41,803 nt of DNA, taken from the NCBI GenBank assembly GCA_030748495.1, contig JASMLX010000052.1, positions 1-41,803 on the forward strand, written 5' to 3'. The DNA comes from Candidatus Poribacteria bacterium. Lineage in GTDB: Bacteria > Poribacteria > WGA-4E > UBA9662. Shown here in pieces: positions 7,670-16,789 of the stretch (position 1 is its first letter; each line of letters begins with the position of its first letter). The notes under the pieces were generated by a model, which was not told the origin of the DNA, did not search any database, and was given only the letters and a program-made list of their open reading frames with translations. A program made the position numbers and the translations under genes.

Positions 7670-9232
7670 ATGAACAAATATAGCCTGTCAGTTAAACTAG
7701 AGAAAAAATATCTTTTGTTGCCGATCTGCAACGGGGCTGAAGTGGTTCGTATTAACGTGAGCATTGGTGGACAGAATGCGCGAGAGTTTGATGCTGAGCT
7801 TGCGACCACTAAGGAACAGATTAGCTTTTGGTCATTCCTTGATGTTACGGAATTCCAAGGAGAGGGAGCAATTCTTCAACTAGAAGGGGCAACAGAAGAG
7901 GGCGTTAGACTTATCGTCCAATCCGACGAGATTCCGGATGCTGATGCCTTTTACAGCGAACTACTACGGCCGCAGTTCCACTTCTCACAGATGATCGGCT
8001 GGAATAACGACCCAAACGGAATGGTGTACTATGATGGTGAGTGGCACCTCTATTTTCAGCACAATCCCTACGGATGGAAATGGGGAAATATGCACTGGGG
8101 GCATGCAGTCAGTAAAGATCTAGTTCACTGGGAACAGCAACCGATTGCCATCTATAATAAACAACGCGGTGACTGGGCTTTCTCCGGGAGTGCAGTAGTC
8201 GATGAAAACAATACTGCAGGTTGGCAGACCGGGGAGGAAAAGGTGGTTGTAGCGGCTTGGACCAGTACAGGCCGTGGTGAGTGCCTAGCCTATAGCAACG
8301 ATCGCGGACGAACCTTCACTGAATACGAAGGTAACCCGGTGGTTCAGCACAGCGGCCGTGACCCAAAGCTGATCTGGCATCAGCCAGGAGGGCATTGGGT
8401 AATGGCGGTTTACGACGAACCCGAATCATCAGAGCGAGCCATCGCTTTCTATACCTCCACCGACATGAAACACTGGAAATTTCAAAGTCAACTGGAGGGC
8501 TACTACGAATGCCCGGAAATATTTGAACTGCCGGTCGATGGGAGTGAGAGTGATACTCGTTGGATCGTTTTTGCTGCCGATGCTCAATACGCCATCGGTG
8601 CCTTCGATGGAAAAGCCTTCACCCCTGAACACGAGGGAAAGCATTGCCTTCACTATGGCAACTACTATGCATCGCAAACGTTCAGCAACAATCCGGATGG
8701 ACGAAGAATTCAGATCGGTTGGGCTCAGATTGAGATGCCGGATATGCCATTCAACCAGACCTTTAGCTTCCCTCACCAGTTGTCGTTGAGGTCAACAGAA
8801 GATGGCATCCGCATGTTTGCTGAACCGATAAAAGAGATCGAAACGCTATACAGAAAGACCCATACCGCCCAAGATCAGCCACTATCGCAGCCAGTCGAGC
8901 TACCAGTGTCAGGTGAACTGTTCGACATTCGGGCTACCTTGGCTATCGGTGAAGCAACAACTTTGGTGCTTCACATTGGCGGCGAGCATATCACCTACGA
9001 TGTTCAAGCCAACCAACTCAATGGAGTGGAGATGAAACCTGTGGATGGAGAGATTTCGTTACAAATCTTAGTAGATCGTCCAATGCTGGAGATTATCGGT
9101 AATAACGGTCGTGTGTTTATCACAACAAAGAGACATGCTCCAAGTGTAGTCGAGATGGTTACCGTTTCGGCGGTAGGAGGACCGGCGAAATTATTACATC
9201 TGGAAGTTAACGAACTTCGCTCAATCTGGTAG
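7670..9232 (+). CDS. GH32 glycoside hydrolase (fructan/sucrose hydrolase family)
   Basis: A 520-residue GH32 protein. Catalytic landmarks are WNNDPNG at 111-117 (nucleophile D114), RDP at 230-232 and the EC motif at 280-281 (acid/base E280). FSGSAVV at 171-177 is also typical. The five-bladed propeller spans about 103-390 and a C-terminal beta-sandwich follows to about 515. GH32 enzymes hydrolyse beta-fructosides such as sucrose, inulin or levan; the exact substrate cannot be read here. About 100 residues precede the propeller as an extra N-terminal beta-type region, as in some levanase-like members. There is no signal peptide, so it may act in the cytoplasm on imported fructosides. An AAGG stands seven bases before the ATG. 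Confidence 0.93.
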   Translation: MNKYSLSVKLEKKYLLLPICNGAEVVRINVSIGGQNAREFDAELATTKEQISFWSFLDVTEFQGEGAILQLEGATEEGVRLIVQSDEIPDADAFYSELLRPQFHFSQMIGWNNDPNGMVYYDGEWHLYFQHNPYGWKWGNMHWGHAVSKDLVHWEQQPIAIYNKQRGDWAFSGSAVVDENNTAGWQTGEEKVVVAAWTSTGRGECLAYSNDRGRTFTEYEGNPVVQHSGRDPKLIWHQPGGHWVMAVYDEPESSERAIAFYTSTDMKHWKFQSQLEGYYECPEIFELPVDGSESDTRWIVFAADAQYAIGAFDGKAFTPEHEGKHCLHYGNYYASQTFSNNPDGRRIQIGWAQIEMPDMPFNQTFSFPHQLSLRSTEDGIRMFAEPIKEIETLYRKTHTAQDQPLSQPVELPVSGELFDIRATLAIGEATTLVLHIGGEHITYDVQANQLNGVEMKPVDGEISLQILVDRPMLEIIGNNGRVFITTKRHAPSVVEMVTVSAVGGPAKLLHLEVNELRSIW

Positions 9233-9233
9233 A

Positions 9234-9247
9234 TTAGCTCGAGCTAA
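9234..9247. repeat. 14-bp perfect palindrome after the GH32 stop codon
   Basis: TTAGCTCGAGCTAA is a perfect palindrome one base after the GH32 stop codon. It could form a short hairpin in the mRNA between the GH32 and esterase genes. No T-run follows directly, so a strong intrinsic terminator is unlikely. Confidence 0.35.
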
Positions 9248-9298
9248 AAACGTCAACTTTTAGATCTAACACAAATAACCCTTACGAATGAGATCACT

Positions 9299-10432
9299 AT
9301 GATGATAGAACTAGTTTTTACTAGTCTGTTTGTCGGACTTACCTCCGCGGTTACAGATATTAACGCTGAAGCGCGGGCAACAAGAAAAAAGGTCAAGGTC
9401 TTTATCCTGGCCGGGCAATCCAATATGGAAGGTCATGGCCAGATACAAAGTCTAGACCATCTAGGAAATCACCCGCAATATGGGCATCTACTGAAGAAAC
9501 TCAAGGCGCTGGACAGCTCTTGGGCGGTGAGTAATAATGTCTTTGTCTCGTGGCAAACCTACGGTCAACCACGTCGGCATGCTCCGCTCAGTGTAGGTCA
9601 AGGAGCAACAGAAAATTCGGTCGGTCCGGAACTGATGTTTGGCACTATCATGAGCGGGGAGTATGATATGCCTATCCTGCTGATTAAGACGGCTTGGGGT
9701 GGTAAGGACGTTTACTGTGACTTTCGTTCGCCTGGGGCTGGCGATCCTGATGGGGATGCTGAGCGCCGACTGGAGAAAGAACGGTCCGAGGGCCAAGGGC
9801 GTGAGGTCGGCGTCTACTACCGGTTGATGGTCTCGGAGATCTTTAACACTCTAGAGAAGATCGGGGAGATTGTGCCCAGCTACCAGGGACAGGGCTACGA
9901 GTTAGCCGGATTAGTCTGGTTCCAGGGTTGGAATGACTTTTGTCAGTGGCCGGAGTTTCCGGGAATCATTAGCGACTATCCCCGGCATCTATCTACCATG
10001 ATTCACGACCTACGCCAAGACCTCAATGTGCCGGAGATGCCTTTCGTGATCGGTGAACTCGGTATTGGAGGAGAAGAGATGGTTGAAAAAGCCAAGGGTG
10101 AAAATAACCACGAGGCGCGGGCGATCGTTCATTTCCGTCAAGGACAACGAACTGTAGCTTCGGAATCCGGGCTCGAGAAGGTCACCTTTGTTCCCACCGC
10201 CGATTTCTGGGATAACCGGCTTCAGGAACTACGGCAAATTAGCGACCGGTGGTGGAACGAAAAGCGGAAGAAGGGAATTCCAGACAGCGAAGAAAATCAC
10301 CTGCCTACCAAAGAGTTAAATGACGAGTACTTGCAACGGGGAAACCACTGGTATTGCCACTACAACGGCTCCGCCTCCAACTACTGCCTGATTGGCTATG
10401 CTTTGGCTCAAGCTCTAATCAACGGAGAATAA
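9299..10432 (+). CDS. sialate O-acetylesterase-like (SASA/CE6-type) carbohydrate esterase
   Basis: A 377-residue SGNH-type esterase. The nucleophile block is LAGQSNMEGHG with Ser41, and a second conserved block is LVWFQGWNDF near residue 205. The C-terminal HYNGSASNYCLIGYA region carries a candidate catalytic histidine. Such enzymes remove acetyl groups from sugars, for example acetylated sialic acid or plant polysaccharides. A hydrophobic N-terminus (about residues 3-17) suggests export. The gene follows the GH32 gene by 66 bp on the same strand, consistent with a small carbohydrate-utilisation operon, although the Shine-Dalgarno sequence is weak. Substrate not determinable. Confidence 0.88.
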   Translation: MMIELVFTSLFVGLTSAVTDINAEARATRKKVKVFILAGQSNMEGHGQIQSLDHLGNHPQYGHLLKKLKALDSSWAVSNNVFVSWQTYGQPRRHAPLSVGQGATENSVGPELMFGTIMSGEYDMPILLIKTAWGGKDVYCDFRSPGAGDPDGDAERRLEKERSEGQGREVGVYYRLMVSEIFNTLEKIGEIVPSYQGQGYELAGLVWFQGWNDFCQWPEFPGIISDYPRHLSTMIHDLRQDLNVPEMPFVIGELGIGGEEMVEKAKGENNHEARAIVHFRQGQRTVASESGLEKVTFVPTADFWDNRLQELRQISDRWWNEKRKKGIPDSEENHLPTKELNDEYLQRGNHWYCHYNGSASNYCLIGYALAQALINGE

Positions 10433-11129
10433 CGCCGGGTTAATTTTATCTTACAACTTACCAGAGGGATAGGCCTGACCTGTTCAAATTGCCATGTTTT
10501 CATTGTACTTGATTTCGAATTGATATAAGAACCTGTTTAAAAATCATCTAACTCTGTAACAATAAAGAGTTTCATAGCATTCTCCTAGCGTGTATCTTGT
10601 CTATTCTATACGCCTTGTACCGTTAGAGCAATAGCCTCGACGTTTGTGGATTATCTTCCTTAACAGGAAGTAGGAGTTGTACCGTAGCGTGAAAAAGTAG
10701 GTTATGATTTTAGCATGAATCCAACTAAATATGGTGACATGAACACTGTTAATTCTCTGACTGCAAGCCGGAAAGATTGCAATTATCTGTACGCATAGAA
10801 TGTGCAGCTTAATTGTGGCAGTATCGCATCTTTAACAACCTGTAGTCAAAACACAAGTTCAGCTGAGATTAGGTATCCTAGTCTTGATGATTCCCTCTGG
10901 AAAAGCCCCATCATACCTACAAGCCTAAAAAGTCCAACTAGGGTTAAGTAAACATCCACCAAGTGGTTCAAGGCATTGGCCTGATCACTCTTCGATGAAC
11001 CGATGACGGATTTCCGATAAAGCTAACGATCGGTTGATCAAAAATAATTACTTAGCTACCTGGTGCCTACAATCAGTAAACCTCGAACTGAAAAACTGGT
11101 TCTACTATTATTTATTAACAAACTTTATT
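10433..11129. other. intergenic region with a remnant membrane-protein frame
   Basis: About 700 bases without an intact gene. On the minus strand, roughly 11006 to 10848, one open frame reads DQANALNHLVDVYLTLVGLF, then LVGMMGLFQRESSRLGYL, before a TGA. This resembles helices of small multi-spanning proteins of the DUF4386-like kind (NPLVHLLSTLGVLLLLLGL...RAGRLGL pattern). It is probably the core of a decayed membrane gene. Nothing else is recognisable. Confidence 0.35.
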
Positions 11130-12611
11130 ATGACGATCCGAAATAAACTGGAGCTAACCAACACTAGTTGGAGAGAAGGCCAGAACCTTTTCAAACAACG
11201 ACTTGGGTTTTTTCCGGTTCTACCCCTGTACGCTATTCTGCTAGCGGTTGTATTGTGGAAACACGAACCGTGGGCGGACGAAGCGCAGGCCTGGTTAATC
11301 GCCCGTGACTGCAGTGGGGTTGAATTGCTGTTTCAACGTCTGCGGTACGAGGGGCATCCAGGGCTATGGTATCTTATCTTGATGATCCCCAGCAAAATCT
11401 TGCCTTACTATCCCACCATTCAGGTGATCTCTTTTTCAATTGCGGTAGCTGGTATCTTTGTTTTCTGGCGTACATCTCCTTTCCCACCTATCCTCAAAAC
11501 CCTGTTTCCCTTCACCTACTTCATCTTTTATCAATATGCAGTAGTCGCCAGGAGTTATGTTCTCCTGCCGTTGCTGATTTTTCTGGTTGGTCATTACTAC
11601 CCGCAAAGGTTTCGTCGGGTCTACCTGTTCACCCTCTTGCTCTGTTTACTAGCCTACGTTAGTGTCTTTTCGGCGCTGATCGCCATTTCGATCATGCTGG
11701 TCCATTTTCTGGATCTGTTGAAATGGTGGAAAGAATTAGAAGGGGAAGAGCGAAAGCAGCAGATGGCTTCTTTCGCCGCGTTCGGGCTATTTATGATCCT
11801 GATGGCATTTCAGCTTTGGCAACCGACAGATTCATCCTTTGCCAAGAACTACCACTTTGAACTCGACCGCGTTACCTCCAGGTTTTTAGAGGTGACGGAT
11901 CTAATTATGGTGGAGATTAAACCCATTTCCTACTCGATTCTAGCGGTTTCCTGCGTTTGGTTCTGGATAAACCGAGTCTTGCTACTGTATCTCTTGTCTT
12001 CGCTATCCATCATTTTTCTGTTTGCGGTCAAGTATTTCAACTCCTGGCATGAAGGTATTCTCTTTCTGGCCTGGATTCTCCCTTTATGGATCAGTTTTCA
12101 ATCTCAATCGAAGGGTAATGTCCGTGGAGGCGAAGTCATGTTTTCCCGTTACAAGCGAGCGATGACACTGATGGCATCTTTGGTGTTTGCCTTTCACATT
12201 TACTGGGCAGGAGCAGCCTCGATCTCGGATCTGAGAGGCAGTTACTCAGCCGGTCGGGCAACGGCCGACTATATTAAGACTCATCAAATGTCCGAAGCTA
12301 AAATCTACGCTACCACCTTTTGGTCCACTTCGATCCTAGCTTTTTTTGACCAGAACATATTTCTCAACCATAATAACGGTCAACGACCATCGTTCTGGTT
12401 CTGGGCTAACGATAACAGACACGATGACAATTTAAATTGGATCTTGGAACAACAACCTGATCTGGTCATTATCGGTCGCCCGAAAGAACCGTTGGCATCT
12501 ATTGATGGCTACCAGTTGGTAAACTTATTTGAAGGCAACTTATACTGGAAAAACCGGATTAAAGAGCGGCAACACTTTGCCATATACCGGAAGTTGAGTT
12601 CAGTTGACTAA
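11130..12611 (+). CDS. membrane GT-C type glycosyltransferase
   Basis: A polytopic protein of about 493 residues with the GT-C hallmark EPWADEAQAWLIARD directly after the first membrane helix. The acidic pair D50-E51 sits in the first extracytoplasmic loop, as in ArnT/PMT-like enzymes that use lipid-linked sugars. Some nine to eleven hydrophobic helices follow, and a soluble C-terminal domain starts near residue 375. A TTG at 11034 would add 32 residues but is not preceded by a Shine-Dalgarno sequence; I prefer the ATG at 11130, though that site is also weak. Acceptor and donor are unknown. It stands apart from the esterase gene by about 700 bases and is probably transcribed separately. Confidence 0.82.
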   Translation: MTIRNKLELTNTSWREGQNLFKQRLGFFPVLPLYAILLAVVLWKHEPWADEAQAWLIARDCSGVELLFQRLRYEGHPGLWYLILMIPSKILPYYPTIQVISFSIAVAGIFVFWRTSPFPPILKTLFPFTYFIFYQYAVVARSYVLLPLLIFLVGHYYPQRFRRVYLFTLLLCLLAYVSVFSALIAISIMLVHFLDLLKWWKELEGEERKQQMASFAAFGLFMILMAFQLWQPTDSSFAKNYHFELDRVTSRFLEVTDLIMVEIKPISYSILAVSCVWFWINRVLLLYLLSSLSIIFLFAVKYFNSWHEGILFLAWILPLWISFQSQSKGNVRGGEVMFSRYKRAMTLMASLVFAFHIYWAGAASISDLRGSYSAGRATADYIKTHQMSEAKIYATTFWSTSILAFFDQNIFLNHNNGQRPSFWFWANDNRHDDNLNWILEQQPDLVIIGRPKEPLASIDGYQLVNLFEGNLYWKNRIKERQHFAIYRKLSSVD

Positions 12612-13078
12612 TCGACAATCGGGTAAATCGCCTATCCATGACACCAGCATTTGTCAAGAAAAATGTCTGGGCTTTTTCAGGCATCCTTAAGCAGTTTCTG
12701 CTCTTTCATCACGCATTTCTTTCGGTAGGTTTAGCCAGGCCTCGGTCTCTAGCGTCCAACCTCTGATTTCCTGTCAAGTGAAAGGCTACGTCTCATTAAT
12801 TTAGCCCTGGTGCTTGTAGACCGTAACACCGGCAACACTAAACCCGGGTATATCCTCCCTTTTGCCTCCATGAGTGTGTATTGCGGTGTACCGATCGAGT
12901 TTGGACTAATCGTTATGTGATCTGCGATAGTGCGTCCGGTAGCCTTTAGTTGTTAGTAGCAAAAGGGATAGGTGCATCTAAACTGGGCATATCAATCTCT
13001 ACTTAAAGGCGATTAGTATATTGGATTCCACATAGCGCGATAGCTTCGGACGCAGCCATCGTGGGCTTTGACCATTCT
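12612..13078. other. intergenic region with a possible dead minus-strand frame
   Basis: On the minus strand, between about 12905 and 12640, one frame is unusually protein-like although broken by stops: GKREDIPGFSVAGVTVYKHQ, stop, INET, stop, then QEIRGWTLETEAWLNLPKEM and a stop further on. I do not recognise a family. Nothing else is identifiable. Confidence 0.25.
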
Positions 13079-13780
13079 CTAAAATTTATGGGTAACGGAA
13101 TTGACCTTTCGCCATTTCCTGTAAAATCGAGAAAACTTCCACCAGGCCCATAAGGTATTCTTTTGCATCGCTGAAAATATCTTGCGCTGGTATTCTAATG
13201 CTTGTTCCGGACTCATACGGTAAGTTCTGCGCGGCTTGCCGTGTATCCCTCTCAGGACCAACCATTGACCTTTGACATAGATTAGTGTGTGCTTTGAAGC
13301 TTCCCCACCGGACGGATTGATGAGATAGACATGAGTCAAGTCCTCTACACCCGCCAGTTTCCTGCGCCAGTTGATTGACAAAACCGGTGTTTGCAGTGTT
13401 ACTCTGGTCAAAGGGGTAAACAGCACATCTAAAATCCGCCACGATTCATCTGGACTAACGACACCATCTTCAGCGTGGGCAACCATATTGTTGATATTCC
13501 GTATCTTGACCGGTACGATAAAATCGACACTTCCCTCGTTAATTCCTTCCTCAAAGGCAAATCGACGGCCTTGATGGTGAATCGTAAACCGCTCACCCGT
13601 TTCCTCGACTTCAATTCCCAAATGATTAAAGACTCCTCGAAAATAGTCTGTCAGTTCTGGCGTTTGAAGAATGTTTCTCCAGATCTCTATCGATGATGCG
13701 GTCAACCTATCCTCACCATCGTCTGCATAAATAGAGAAAGCTAATATGGCTAACGCTAGTAAGCAACTAATCCTTCTCAT
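13079..13780 (-). CDS. secreted protein of unknown function
   Basis: A 233-residue protein with a standard signal peptide (MRRISCLLALAILAFSIYA, likely cleaved before DDGEDR). The mature part alternates beta-type segments (FTIHHQGRRFAFE, VDFIVPVKIRN, VTLQTPVLSINWR, KHTLIYVKGQWLVL) and ends in a basic helix (KFSRFYRKWRKV). The early part has an SCP2-like feel, but I would not assign it. The ATG at 13780 is chosen over an adjacent TTG because GGAGGG lies five bases upstream of it. It stands alone, convergent with the glycosyltransferase gene. Confidence 0.7.
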   Translation of the reverse strand: MRRISCLLALAILAFSIYADDGEDRLTASSIEIWRNILQTPELTDYFRGVFNHLGIEVEETGERFTIHHQGRRFAFEEGINEGSVDFIVPVKIRNINNMVAHAEDGVVSPDESWRILDVLFTPLTRVTLQTPVLSINWRRKLAGVEDLTHVYLINPSGGEASKHTLIYVKGQWLVLRGIHGKPRRTYRMSPEQALEYQRKIFSAMQKNTLWAWWKFSRFYRKWRKVNSVTHKF

Positions 13781-14043
13781 CAAAGCCCTCCAAGATATTG
13801 AAATTTTGTCGGCAACAAGGCTATTATAGTCTAATCGAGATCAGGCTGCAATCGGCAAATGGGCGTGACATCCGTTCGGCTAAATTAACTGTTCTGGAAA
13901 CTTCTAGACACGTAGATAACCCGGCAACCAGCTTTTAGCAACAAGATTACCTCAATAAACAGAACCCGGTAATGGTAAAAGCAATGTCTAGCCCAAACTA
14001 ACCGGTAGATCAACACTATAAATTTTGGGGAGGGGGCAACACT

Positions 14044-14691
14044 TTGCGACAAATCGGAACACTCAACGAAGGGTTGCTTCACGCCGATCTCAAACAGTGG
14101 TACAGCCAACTTGGTGACAAGCATGAGGTCGAAGTCGAGGGATACATCATCGACCTGGTGCGATCCGATCTACTGATCGAAATCCAGACCGGCAATTTTT
14201 CACAGATCCGAACTAAGCTCACCCAGTTGACCGAACGTTATCCGCTACATCTGGTCTATCCAATCGCACAAACGAAGTGGTTGTGTAAAGAGGGAAGCCG
14301 TCGGAAATCCCCTAAACGAGGAACATGGCTTCACCTGTTTGATCAACTAGTGGCGATCCCAGACCTGTTGATGCGAAACAACTTTTCCATCGAAGTCGTG
14401 TTGATCGAGATGGAAGAGAGACGCGTCAGCAGTACCGCACATCGAAAAGGCTGGAAAGTAACGGGTCGGAAACTATTAAGCGTAGTGGATCGGATCCGGA
14501 TTGAAACCCCAACTCAACTGGCATCAATGGTTCTGCCAGCATTACCTGATCTGCTCTCAACTGCGGACTTGTCCAAAGCACTCAAGATTCCTCGTCGCTT
14601 GGCACAGCGTATCTGCTACTGTCTCCACCAGATGGGAGAATTGATTCCATTGAGCAAAGACGGCAATGCTATCCTCTATATGCGGAGGTGA
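14044..14691 (+). CDS. PD-(D/E)XK nuclease-like protein with C-terminal winged helix
   Basis: A 215-residue protein. The N-terminal half reads NEGLLHADLKQWY (E9), then EVEGYIIDLV (D37) and LLIEIQTGNF (E46-x-Q48), then KLTQLTERYPLHLVYPIA. This order of acidic residues before and on a beta strand followed by a helix is what the PD-(D/E)XK nuclease fold shows, here with glutamine in place of the usual lysine. Residues about 165-215 (LSTADLSKALKIPRRLAQRI, LHQMGELIPL) look like a winged helix for DNA binding. The start is TTG with a strong purine-rich site (GGGAGGGGG) seven bases upstream. It is a family I know only as conserved hypothetical. Nuclease activity is inference. Confidence 0.72.
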   Translation: MRQIGTLNEGLLHADLKQWYSQLGDKHEVEVEGYIIDLVRSDLLIEIQTGNFSQIRTKLTQLTERYPLHLVYPIAQTKWLCKEGSRRKSPKRGTWLHLFDQLVAIPDLLMRNNFSIEVVLIEMEERRVSSTAHRKGWKVTGRKLLSVVDRIRIETPTQLASMVLPALPDLLSTADLSKALKIPRRLAQRICYCLHQMGELIPLSKDGNAILYMRR

Positions 14692-14712
14692 ATACCCGGC
14701 AGAATTAACCAC

Positions 14713-15537
14713 TCAAAGTCCAAAGGCATGCCGGAGTAGCGCAATGCTCTTCGGCACGCCGACGTCTGCATCCTCTCTACCTTCAAACTCAAGCGAAATA
14801 TATCCTTTGAACTCTACCTCAGCAAGAATCCGGGCAATTCTCTGGTAGTCCAACTCCAGTGTATACCATTCACCACCACCGTAGTAGGTTTTGGCATGAA
14901 CGAGCACAGTTTCGGGTGCAATCTGCTGTATTTTTGAGTAAGGGTCTTCCAAGAAATTACCACAGTCCATAGTTACTTTGAGCCAATCAGAATCGATTTC
15001 AGAGACGATTCGGTTCACCCCTTCGGGAGTATTGGTCAGCCCCCAGTGGTTTTCCAAACCCAAAATCACGCCGTTTTGCTCAGCGTAAGAAAGGCACTTC
15101 TCAATGGCCTGGATAGTCCAACCAAAAGCGTCGCCTTCGGTGTAACCCGGCAGTGCAGGCTCCTGACCACCGTTGGTCATTAATTGATCGAAGGTAGGTA
15201 TAGTTCCCCAGCGACCGGAATTGAGTCGGATAGAAGGAATGCCTAATTGATATGCCAGTTCGATGCAGTGTTTGGTATGGTCGACGTTTTTCTGTCGTTC
15301 ATCCGGGTTTGGTGAAACGAAACCTTGATGAATGGAGAGCGCATATAGATCGAGTCCGTGAATAAAGGCCATCCGTTTTAGATTCTGCAGATAGCTCCGG
15401 TCTTCAGAGTCCATCTGCTGATGCAAAATCTCGACTCCGTCCAGGTTTAACTCAGCCGCTTTCTGGATAACGGTTTCAACTGGGACTTTCTCAGGGGTAA
15501 AGTGCCAGTAAGAATAGGTTGAGACTCCAAGTTTCAT
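14713..15537 (-). CDS. sugar phosphate isomerase/epimerase-like TIM barrel protein
   Basis: A 274-residue AP-endonuclease-2/xylose-isomerase-like TIM barrel starting GVSTYSYWHF. The expected metal ligands are visible in order: the glutamate of GLENHWG, the aspartate of TMDCGNF, the histidine of LVHAKTY and the glutamate of ISLEFEGRED. These proteins isomerise or epimerise sugars or act on related polyols; the exact substrate is open. It is the last gene of the minus-strand run. The upstream DUF362 stop codon overlaps its Shine-Dalgarno sequence (TAAGGA) and only 12 bases separate the genes, so co-expression is very likely. Confidence 0.9.
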   Translation of the reverse strand: MKLGVSTYSYWHFTPEKVPVETVIQKAAELNLDGVEILHQQMDSEDRSYLQNLKRMAFIHGLDLYALSIHQGFVSPNPDERQKNVDHTKHCIELAYQLGIPSIRLNSGRWGTIPTFDQLMTNGGQEPALPGYTEGDAFGWTIQAIEKCLSYAEQNGVILGLENHWGLTNTPEGVNRIVSEIDSDWLKVTMDCGNFLEDPYSKIQQIAPETVLVHAKTYYGGGEWYTLELDYQRIARILAEVEFKGYISLEFEGREDADVGVPKSIALLRHAFGL

Positions 15538-15549
15538 CTTCTGCCATCC

Positions 15550-16761
15550 TTAGGTCGCAAAAGCGTCTAAACATTGCTGGTAGACCTGGAACTGCTCACC
15601 TTCATGCTCTTCCGGATCAACCAACTTTAACCACAAAGCACTGTCTTTTTTGTCACCACTCAATTGCCGACGACTACCCAAATTGGATGGATCTTCACCG
15701 GACCAAACGACCTCTCCGCCTTGAAGATAGATGAAATTGTTCCGATATTCATCTATCAATTCCTTTTGCTGCTCCTGGTAAATCAAGCCTTGCTCGCAAG
15801 TAGTACGTCGCCAGTTAGCAACTGTTTCGGATGAATCGGTTTCGACCGAGTCAAACTCGGCGAGTGGAGCGGAGACTTCACTCTCAAAGTCGATTTGATC
15901 TAGATCTACGGTGCCATAACCGCTTTGCGCCGCAGTTAAAAGGTGGTTTCGATCTCGTTTGAAGGGTGGGGTTGGCCAATCCGATTCAGGGTCGTGGCCC
16001 ATCAGGTACATGCCACAAGCATCGGTGGCAATCGGATGGTCCCCGGCAATCAATGCGTTGCAGATTCGACCTTCTCCTCCCCATTCACGACCCCACTGCC
16101 CTGTCAATGCGTCGATAATGTTTAGGCACGGCTTGGTAATCATAGCTAGATCCGGTAAAACATAGGACAGCCGAATTAGATGATGGTAGTAACTCCGTGT
16201 TCGTCCAATCGGTGGGACTATCGGTGGCAAGCCAAATAAATTCTTGGTACATAGGGTAATACCCATAAAGGCGTGATTTTTCATTTTGGCGACGGAAACC
16301 ACCGCATCGGCTTCCTCGAAACAGGCACTCAGCGCATAGCGCGCAAACATAAGGCCTCCACCTGGGACCTCGTAGTCAGCAAAAGGCGGTAAGCTAGAGT
16401 CTACGAACTCAACATCAAAGGCCTTCAATAAGTGCAGATAATTGAAGTCGGTTGGCATCACATTACCATTGCTGTAAGGATTGGTATCGGTCGCAATCAA
16501 TTGAGCGGTTGTATGCTCTTTTATCAAGCGCAAAGTGGCTCGACAGGTTACATCATCGACCAGTTCACGTCGTCGTCCCTTAAAATATTCGATCCGATCG
16601 GGCAGTTTCATCATGTTAAACTTGATGACCACTTTCTTAGCCTTCTCGATTTTCTCCCAGGAGCGAGTCAACGGATCCGTAATTCGGCGTAGCGTTTGGA
16701 AAATCTCCTCTTCTGTTGCACGATAATCGCAGTGTGCTGCACGCGTCATATAGTCTTTCAT
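15550..16761 (-). CDS. DUF362 domain protein
   Basis: A 403-residue protein with the DUF362 pattern: a KKVVIKFNMMKL strand near residue 43, VVSVAKMKNHAFMGITLCTK around 155-175, NIIDALTGQWG, and an ALIAGDHPIATDACGMYLMG block near 240. DUF362 proteins often carry iron-sulphur ferredoxin domains, but none is present here; the C-terminal 100 residues are acidic and cysteine-poor. The function of this branch is not established. AAGGA lies seven bases before the ATG. It sits 28 bases after the toroid-repeat gene and 12 before the isomerase gene, within the same operon. Confidence 0.87.
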   Translation of the reverse strand: MKDYMTRAAHCDYRATEEEIFQTLRRITDPLTRSWEKIEKAKKVVIKFNMMKLPDRIEYFKGRRRELVDDVTCRATLRLIKEHTTAQLIATDTNPYSNGNVMPTDFNYLHLLKAFDVEFVDSSLPPFADYEVPGGGLMFARYALSACFEEADAVVSVAKMKNHAFMGITLCTKNLFGLPPIVPPIGRTRSYYHHLIRLSYVLPDLAMITKPCLNIIDALTGQWGREWGGEGRICNALIAGDHPIATDACGMYLMGHDPESDWPTPPFKRDRNHLLTAAQSGYGTVDLDQIDFESEVSAPLAEFDSVETDSSETVANWRRTTCEQGLIYQEQQKELIDEYRNNFIYLQGGEVVWSGEDPSNLGSRRQLSGDKKDSALWLKLVDPEEHEGEQFQVYQQCLDAFAT

Positions 16762-16789
16762 TCAACGTTCCTTCCGGCAAATATGTCTG

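Noticed and set aside
13086..13442. 118-codon ORF overlapping the secreted protein gene
   Set aside because: Alternative frame on the same strand inside a gene with signal peptide and strong Shine-Dalgarno sequence.
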